Of a stretch of DNA of 64,000 bases, positions 57,577 to 64,000 are shown in pieces. Where the stretch lies: positions 124,001-188,000 of the forward strand of contig SADC01000008.1 of NCBI GenBank assembly GCA_004194705.1, in the 5' to 3' direction. The position numbers were made by a program, and so were the translations under genes. The stretch comes from Ditylenchus dipsaci. Its lineage: Eukaryota; Nematoda; Chromadorea; Rhabditida; Anguinidae. The number at the start of each line of letters is the position of its first letter. Within the stretch, counting starts at the first letter, position 1. The notes below the pieces were generated by a model that saw only the letters and a program-made list of their open reading frames with translations, searched no databases and was not told the DNA's origin.

Positions 57577-57978
57577 TGAACCTTGATAAACGGACACCCG
57601 AAAAAAAGTTCCCCAGCTGGGTCCGACACTTTTTAGCCCTATTTTCTAATGTTTTTTTTGTCGGCTCTGTATCGACAGTCTGGTGCCGAATATCGTAAAG
57701 ATATCGATCTTGCTGATTGTTTTGCCAAATCTGAAAAGTTTTTCTTAAAAGAAAAACCTCGGTAAACGGACACTTGTTTTTAAAAAAGATAGTCTGTCAT
57801 CGAGATTTTGCCTTTTTACAAGAAAATGTTTTTCAATTTGGAAAAACGATCGGCAAAATCGTCTTCTTGGCGATATTCACTACCTGATTGACAAAAACAT
57901 TCAGAAATAGGTTTTAAAAAGTTTCGGACTCAGACGGGCAACGAACTTTTTCGGGTGTCCGTTTTTCGAGGCTCGACT
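57577..57978. mobile_element. palindromic MITE with CAGTGAACCTTGATAAACGG ends
   Basis: Left CAGTGAACCTTGATAAACGG, right inverted CAGTCGAGCCTCGAAAAACG. Arms hold AAGTTCCCCAGCTGGGTCCG, related to 33773-34478. Confidence 0.75.
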
Positions 57979-58079
57979 GTCGTGAAATTTGAAATTTAAA
58001 AAAGACATTGTTTTTTTTTTCAAAAAGAAAAACGCTTGGCTTTGAATATCTCGACAGATAACACCTGGGGTGGTAGTAA

Positions 58080-59400
58080 CAATCAAAATATCCGCGGATA
58101 TTTATCCGTATCCGCGGGTATTATCCTTAGCCTGGTCTGGAGCAGGATAAATCCGCGGATAAAAATATTTTCTTATGTATTTTAAAATCGATTACTATCC
58201 AAAAGGGCGTGAATACGTTTGAATAGGTGTATAATATACTACTAAAAAAAAAGTTTTGTTTAAAAAGCAGTCTTTTAGTCGTGTTTTTTGCTGCACTAAA
58301 TTTTTTCTTCAAAAAGTATTAAAAAAAGTTTTTTTTATCGTTTTAGCACAGAGAAGATGCTTAGCAATCATTAAACCAGGATTCCGAAAACAAATCTATC
58401 TGGGGGAAAGTTATATTCCGGATTTTAACATAAAACTTTGAAAAAGAGCTTCTGCAGTTTCTAAGCATACTAATTTTTTTTATAAAAATACTTTTTCCAT
58501 CCCTGTGTTAGACTAGTGTTAGAAATTATAAAAACTTTAGACAGATTTAAGGGAACACTTCTCCAATCTTCTTCGAAAACATGCTGTAAAAAATATTTAT
58601 GCAATATTTTTCGACTGCTTTTGTAAAATAACACATGAATATAAATAAAACATTTTTCTGGTTCAAGGAGAACATAGAAAATAGTAGTTTAACTTTTTTT
58701 ACTTTTAGTGGAAATAACGGCTGTAGGAACTTTCGTAACAAGACAATTTCGTAAGAGCGAATTTTCGTAACAAGCTTTTTCGTAACGCGGTTTTCAGTAA
58801 CATTAGTGATATGTTAAGTTGCTTTTTTTGCTTGTTGATCCTCCTTTGATGTTTCTTATAGCTTCTGTGATGTTTTGACCAAAAATAGTCAGGAAAAAAA
58901 TGAAACAGTCAGAGGGTGGAATCGAACTACTGGTGAAAAAAATTCACCCCATCAACTTACCTACTGCGCCATACATGCCACTAATGGGAAATAGCTATGT
59001 GTAGTATATAATATATGAATTGTAGCTCGGAGTGTTTCACCATGCTTTTGGTTATTTCTGCTGGTCTCCAAATGGATGAAAAATCTGGGGTCAACTAATT
59101 ATCAAAATTTTCAGTCATATGACCTATGCTTACCAACTTTTGTGCTCATACAGTTAATAGTCATATAATTAACTGTTCGAAGTGTCAAACAGTGACAGAA
59201 AGGCCAAAACAAATGAATCAGATGAAATCCTGAATTAGAAAAATTGAATAAGAGTGAAAATTTTTTGGTTGCAGTGACGAATCCCCCCCCCCCAACGGGA
59301 CTGATCAGGTGGAGAAGATAACTTCATATTCGTGTTTCTCGACCCCGATTTCATGAGAAAGCCGCGCGTTTTTTTGGTTCTGTGAAAAAAAATTTTTTTC
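58080..59400. other. interior of the 6.6-kb element, no gene
   Basis: Holds an ATCCGCGGATAAATAT-type palindrome pair (58090-58165) and TTTCGTAACAAG units at 58730-58800. A tRNA-like minus-strand segment lies at 58915-58990 (GGCGCAGTAGGTAAGT ... GTTCGATTCCA), whose stems do not pair well. Confidence 0.4.
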
Positions 59401-59404
59401 GAAC

Positions 59405-60110
59405 CACAGGGGGGTATCATGGTTTTTTAGTCAAAATTTGAAAAATTCAAATTGGCGCCTTTTGAATTTAAAAGGGAATAAGGGCTGTGTTGGGAGGGGA
59501 AGGGAATAAAAGGGGCCACTTTTATGGCAGAACATTATAAATTTGAATATCTATATTCTTCGACTGCCTCACCATGTTTTTCAACTGGGCCGTGGCAAAA
59601 AAAGACTCTATATGCATTTTATGGTCAAGAGTACTTCTCCGAATCATGTCTAAGGTAAGTGAGTGCGCGCATCTCTAACTCTCAAGCCCCCTGCGCCCCC
59701 TTCGGGGGCGCAGGGGGCTTGGGGCTTGGAGTTGAGATGCGCACACCCACATACCTTAGACACAAATCACTCGAAAGTGACTCTGGATGCATGAAAAAGC
59801 ATGCATACCAGAGTTTATTTATGCGTTAGGCCCCAGTATTCAAAACTATGTTCAACATCTTCTTGTTAGTGGGCCTTCTATGATTAGTGGCCCACTCTTG
59901 CTCCCTTACCCTCCCTATACAGCCCTTAATCCCTTTAAAATTCAAAGGCGGCAATTTAAATTTTGACTAAAAAACCATGATACCCCCTGTTATTCGAAAA
60001 AATTTTTTTTTCTCAGAACCAAAAAAACAGCCGGCTTTCTCATGAAATCGGGGTAGAGAAACACGAATACGATGTTATCTCCTCCATCCGATCACTCCCC
60101 GTGGGGGATT
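59405..60110. repeat. foldback with family-F hairpin and CGACCCCGATTTCATGAGAA arms
   Basis: Left 59280-59480 faces right 59960-60110. The central GC-rich family-F stem is at 59680-59730. The TATTCGTGTTTCTCGACC stretch also occurs at 37175. Confidence 0.6.
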
Positions 60111-60422
60111 GTAAACTCAAGCCGAATTAAGCACCCATGGGGTAAAGGTAAGTGGTAAAAAAAAATAAAATTTTAAATTTTTGAAATAAACAAAAAGAAA
60201 GACGGTATGATGGAACTGTGCCGATAAAAAGTAAATTTGCACCAAGAAAAGTAAATTTGCGCCAAAAAAAAGCTTATTTGAGCCAACCCTTTTTTGCGCC
60301 AAGAAAAAGTAAATCTGCGCCATAAAAAAGTGTACTTGCGCCAAAAAAAAGTTTATTTTCGCCGAAAAAAGTTTATTTGCGCCAATTTTTATTTTGTTTA
60401 TTTATTATAACAAGTTTATTTG

Positions 60423-61112
60423 GGGTAAAACGAAATTTTGCAGCTAATTCTCGTAATTTTGCAGCTAATTCTTGTAATTTTGCAGCTAATCTCGTAATTT
60501 TGCAGCAAATCCTTGTAATCTTGCAGCAAATATGAGTGAATTTTGCGGGAATTCGAATTTCCTAGTCAAAAGATGACTTGGATCGCTCAGAATCCCAGCC
60601 GGGGTGGTCAAAAGCCCTGAAAGTTGGTTTTTTGGGGTTTACTAAAGGGGGGGGTAAACTTTTTGCGAAAATTAGATTGGGCGGATCAAAATTCCGCCCT
60701 GAACTACTCAAAACCGTCATAAACCTGAAATTCTGAGCGATTAAGCCGATCGGACCGGAATTCTGATCCGCCCAATCGAATTTTCGCAAAAGGTTTACCC
60801 CCCCTTTAGTAAACCCCCAAAAAACCAACTTTCAGGGGCTTCTGACCACTCCGGGCTGGGATTCTGAGCGATCCAAGTCATCTTTTGACTAGGAAATTCG
60901 AATTCCCGCAAAATTCACTCATATTTGCTGCAAGATTACAAGGATTTGCTGCAAAATTACGAGAATTAGCTGCAAAATTACGAGAATTAGCTGCAAAATT
61001 ACGAGAATTAGCTGCAAAAAAAAATTAGCTGCAAAATTACGAGAATTAGCTGCAAAATTACGAGAATTAGCTGCAAAATTACGAGAATTAGCTGCAAAAT
61101 TCCGTTTTACCC
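60423..61112. mobile_element. GG-terminus array element with GCAGCTAATTCTCGTAATTT units, 690 bp, 9-bp TSD
   Basis: Perfect TSD GTTTATTTG (60414-60422, 61113-61121). Ends GGGTAAAACGAAATTTTGCA and, inverted, GGGTAAAACGGAATTTTGCA. Five to eight units per side, with a near-perfect central hairpin. It is inserted into the right array of the 6.6-kb element. Confidence 0.9.
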
Positions 61113-61205
61113 GTTTATTTGCGCCATAAAAAAGTGTATTTGTGCCACAATAAAGTAAATTTGCATCAAAATAAAGTGAATTTGCGCCATAAAAAATGAT
61201 TATCC

Positions 61206-61790
61206 CCTGAGTACTACTATCTGTGTACCACTTAAGTGTCACTACCTGGGTACCCCAACCTGAGTACCACCTAAGTGTACCACCAGATGTGCGAAATCAC
61301 AATTTTAGTCCTGTCCAATCCGATTCCCCACACTTTTCAGCTTAGAACTAATGGTTGTCTTTTTATTTTGAAAAATTCACTTTTTAGGCCATGCAGGTGG
61401 ATCCACTTGACCTTAGGGGTACTGTAAGGGAGGCAGGGTGAACGATCACTTGGTCCAGTTGGTACGTGGGACGTGCAGATTAACCAGCCACCGACACTGT
61501 TAGATGCACTACAAAGAACGGTCTAATATACAGCCCGCGTACTGTCACGAGGGGACTACCATTTAGGTGCCACTACTTAGAAACTACCATCTACCACCAC
61601 CCAAGCACCAATACCTATACACTTCCACCTAAGTACCGATACTGGTCACTAGGCCAGTGCAAATTGACAAGTGCCTCGGTACTACCACCTGAGTACTACT
61701 TTCTCAGTGTAACCACCTCAACACTACCACTATGGTACACAAAACTACTTTAAACTGGTGCTCTTGTTAGTTAAGTGGCTGTTTTCGCGG
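61206..61790. repeat. degenerate CTACCTGAGTACCACC-rich tract
   Basis: Loosely repeated CTACCTGGGTACC and ACCACCTAAGTGTACC motifs. It is the target in which the 6.6-kb element sits. Confidence 0.55.
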
Positions 61791-61989
61791 CACTTGTTTA
61801 CTTCGGGGGCTTCTGGTTAACAAACGCGTTTTTACTAAAGTGACTGACTGCTTAGATCCCCACAAAAGACTAATAAGATTCTTATTTTGACACAAACGTT
61901 TGACATTATATCAATTTGCACTGGCCTAGTCTAAGCCTAAGAATTTGCCTACGCAAAAAAGTAAGGGGCCCCGAAGTAAACGGGTGCCG

Positions 61990-62420
61990 TTTTAGCATCA
62001 TGAAAACACGTTCAGGACACGATTCTGAATAAGGTACGATGGTTTTTAATCACTTTTAGCTAAATCCAAAATTTCAGATTCTGGGGTAGATACTCATTTA
62101 GGGGAGGTACCTGGTGGTTTGCTAACCATTTTCAGACTTACTGCTTCCTTATAAGTATTTTAGCCAATAAAAATAATTTTCGCTACCACCGGGATTCGAA
62201 CCTATAACCTTACAAAATGGAGAATCAATTCACCGGGGAACCACAAAACATTGTGTCGGACAAATTTTTGTGGATGAATTCGGTGTGGATGAATTCGGTG
62301 CCGCCCGGGAGGCAGATAGCAGAGAAATAAGAAATAATTGAGAAATAATGGGGCGACCCAATAGCTCAAATGGTAGCGCCGACTTGCGAGAAGGATATCG
62401 TGGGATCGCATTTTTCCCAG
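61990..62420 (-). repeat. tRNA-like/SINE segments
   Basis: Minus strand 62250-62163 reads GTTCCCCGGTGAATTGATTC, then GGTTCGAATCCCGGTGGTAG, the same B-box end as 27230. A second, plus-strand A-box-like stretch (CAATAGCTCAAATGGTAGCG) starts at 62352 without a good B box. Neither folds into a convincing tRNA. Confidence 0.4.
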
Positions 62421-62449
62421 GTCTGTAAAAAAGCAGTACGCGGCCACTG

Positions 62450-62830
62450 GCGTACGCTTACTGCACCCACTTAAGTTAATCGGGTTTAGGTGGGTAAAAT
62501 CGTAATTTTATTCCTGACGATCCGAATTCCTCATAGAATTTGGGCTAGATAAAATGGTTTGTTTATTATTCAGACTAACTTTTAATTTTTCAGGTCTTTC
62601 ACGTGGAGATCCACCTACCCGAGAGGTACCCACCCTATGTTTCAGACCCTAGGTGGGCGAAATCGTAGTTTTTGTCTTAAAAAACCGAATTTCCCAAAGA
62701 ATTTAAGACTACAAAAAATGGTTTGATTTAATTGAGACTAAAATATAATTTTTATGCTAGCCAGGTGGATATCCACCCAACCAGGTGCTACCCACCCCGG
62801 TTTGAGGAGTCGGGTGGGTAAAATCGGGAT
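62450..62830. repeat. tandem AGGTGGGTAAAATCG / GGTGGATATCCACC repeat
   Basis: Two to three copies of a roughly 180-bp unit shared with 19075-19345 and 53095-53660. Confidence 0.6.
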
Positions 62831-62834
62831 TTTG

Positions 62835-63175
62835 GTCATAGCGGCCCGACTTTTGCGGCCCGAAACTTGCGGAACGACATTGGCGGACGCAACATTTGCG
62901 GACCGACAAATGCGGATGGACTTTAGCGGACACGACTTTGGCGGACGTTATTTGGCGGCCGAGACACTTGCGGATATTTTTTGAGGTCGAAAGAGGCATA
63001 TTGAATGCAAAAACGAAGGTCCGCATTTGTCAGTCCACAAAATGATGCACACGTTTAAGTCGTGTCCGTTAAGGATCGTCAGCATTTGTCGGGCCGCAAA
63101 TGTCGCGTCCGCCTAAACCGGTCTGCTATTTGTAGCGTCCGCAAATTGAGGATCGCAAATATCGCCACACCTCTT
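62835..63175. repeat. inverted arrays of GCGGACGCAACATTTGCGGA units
   Basis: Left units (ACTTTAGCGGACACGACTTT type) face inverted right units (TTTGTCGGGCCGCAAATGTC). Same architecture as the GG-terminus elements, but ends and TSD not resolved. Confidence 0.6.
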
Positions 63176-63296
63176 GAAATACCGTGTAGAAAGCAAAATA
63201 ATAGTTTAGAATTCCAACTACTTTGTTGAGAGATCACTTTATTTCCGCTCCGTCAAAAATATTGTTTGCAACAATAATGATATGTATTCTTGGCTT

Positions 63297-63683
63297 TCAG
63301 CATTCACTTGTGCTGGTCATCATCACAACGAATTCTGAAAAGACAATCAGTATATTACAGTTTTACGAAAAGATCCTCTAAAGTCATACCTTCATAACTG
63401 ACTTGTCCATCGCCATCCAGGTCGGCTTCTCGGATCATCTCGTCGATTCTTCGTCAGTCAACTTCTCGCCCAAATTGATCATTACATGACGCAACTCCGA
63501 AGCTGAGATGAATCCGCTACCATCCTTGTCGAAGACTAAACTATAGGCACTTAGATTAAGCAATTATCAACAAAGCCGAAGAAGCTGACCCTGAAAGCCT
63601 CCTTATCTCATCTCGGCAGTCGGTGTTCTTCATCTTTCGAGCCATCATAGTTAGGAATTCCGGAAAGTCCACCGAGCCATTAC
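63297..63683 (-). CDS. calmodulin, C-terminal half only; one-base deletions
   Basis: Calcium sensor. Exons visible: 63683-63590, 63535-63390, 63334-63297. The first gives [22 protein letters not shown]-hand 3 then reads [19 protein letters not shown], followed by the linker [12 protein letters not shown]-hand 4 has the loop [12 protein letters not shown], and the tail [12 protein letters not shown] ends at a stop. Calcium ligands are intact in both loops. Frames break near 63600, at the 63590/63535 junction and near 63445, each fixed by one base. It differs from standard calmodulin (DCRDEIR instead of DSEEEIR). The N-terminal lobe is not within 63684-64000, so it lies outside or is missing. 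It could be calmodulin, a close paralogue or a pseudogene. Confidence 0.8.
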
Positions 63684-64000
63684 CTAAATACACAGGGCTT
63701 TCGAAATTAAAAAAATACGTAGTAATTTTAATTTTGTATGAGATCAGCAAAATTTTTTATTTTCGATGACATCCGATACCCAAACGAAAGCTGAGAGTCA
63801 GTTCACTTTAAATTTTAGCAAAGCTTTTACCTTCCTACAGGGTTTTCCAAGAAATTTGAAACACTTTGAAAGACCATACTTTTTTATAAATTGAATTCCG
63901 AAATTTTGTCAACGCCGATCAACGTAGAAAAAAGATACATTGTTTAGTATATACATTTTCGGCGCTACTGTAATATGCCGATCGAGAGGCCATCCACAGA
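63684..64000. other. edge region, element end starting GGCGCTACTGTAATATGCCG
   Basis: The sequence GGCGCTACTGTAATAT near 63961 is the complement of ATATTACAGTAGCGCC at 33517, so a dispersed element probably continues past the edge. No calmodulin exon seen. Confidence 0.4.

Larger units (their letters stand above)
54620..61205. mobile_element. large GG-terminus array element, 6586 bp, 9-bp TSD
   Basis: TSD CCTGAGTAC (54611-54619, 61206-61214). Ends are GGA-TA-ATCATTTTTTATGG on the left, once the MITE 54625-54880 is taken out, and GGATAATCATTTTTTATGGC inverted on the right. Arrays of TTTTGGCGCAAATTTACTT occupy 54890-55045 and, inverted, 60220-60380 plus 61115-61200; the right array is split by 60423-61112. 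The flanks join into a continuous TACCTGAGTACTACTATCTG-type repeat. The interior is nested repeats; I find no transposase. Confidence 0.85.

Noticed and set aside
58915..58990. tRNA gene on the minus strand
   Set aside because: A- and B-box-like motifs are present, but the T stem and acceptor stem do not pair; probably a SINE head.
60919..61242. Frame with NSRNFAANSRNFAAN repeats
   Set aside because: Produced by the GCAGCTAATTCTCG array.
62350..62420. tRNA gene on the plus strand
   Set aside because: Only the D-arm region resembles a tRNA; no valid B box.

Overview
This window is nuclear DNA of a small intron-rich animal. The protein-coding genes have short GT-AG introns, often with TTTCAG or TTTTAG acceptors, and a tandem pair of MATH-BTB (BATH) genes sits at the left end. 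That combination points to a nematode or close relative; this is an inference and no species is claimed. Recognisable genes, left to right: two BATH genes (397-3918, minus); a ZIP-family zinc transporter with nine coding exons over 16 kb (7676-23830, plus), whose 6.1-kb first intron holds an SR/K-rich nuclear-type gene (9794-11228, minus) and a minisatellite-coded repeat protein (11784-12334, plus); the complex I subunit NDUFB9 (30613-32556, minus); guanylate kinase with a likely mitochondrial leader exon (35063-41042, plus); the mitochondrial rRNA dimethyladenosine transferase TFB1M (47386-50831, plus); and the C-terminal half of a calmodulin gene at the right edge (63297-63683, minus). ZIP, the SR-rich gene and NDUFB9 read through cleanly. 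One BATH copy, guanylate kinase, TFB1M, calmodulin and the repeat protein each carry one or more apparent one-base deletions.

The rest of the window is almost entirely inverted-repeat mobile DNA, much of it nested and much of it inside introns. By eye I could match target-site duplications (TSDs) for most elements. TA-flanked palindromes with CCGTATT..., CAGTCAA..., CAGGGTGGC... or TTAGGTTGATCC ends look like Tc1/mariner/pogo-type MITEs. There are also TTAA-flanked elements, hAT-like MITEs with 8-bp TSDs and PIF/Harbinger-like elements with TTA/TAA.

The most striking component is a set of at least 18 elements that mostly begin with GG and make 8-9 bp TSDs. Most have ends built from short tandem motif arrays (about 10-25 bp units) facing inward in opposite orientation. 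Each element has its own motif, yet several share an internal hairpin core. One (28433-30150) contains the remains of a Mutator-like (MULE) transposase, and another (14764-16414) contains a SWIM zinc-finger ORF of the type found in MULE transposases. I therefore read the group as a diversified MULE-like superfamily with array-built, fast-changing termini. One member spans 6.6 kb (54620-61205) and serves as a landing pad for many others.

No rRNA gene, bacterial operon or CRISPR array was seen. A few tRNA-like segments look like SINE heads rather than tRNA genes.
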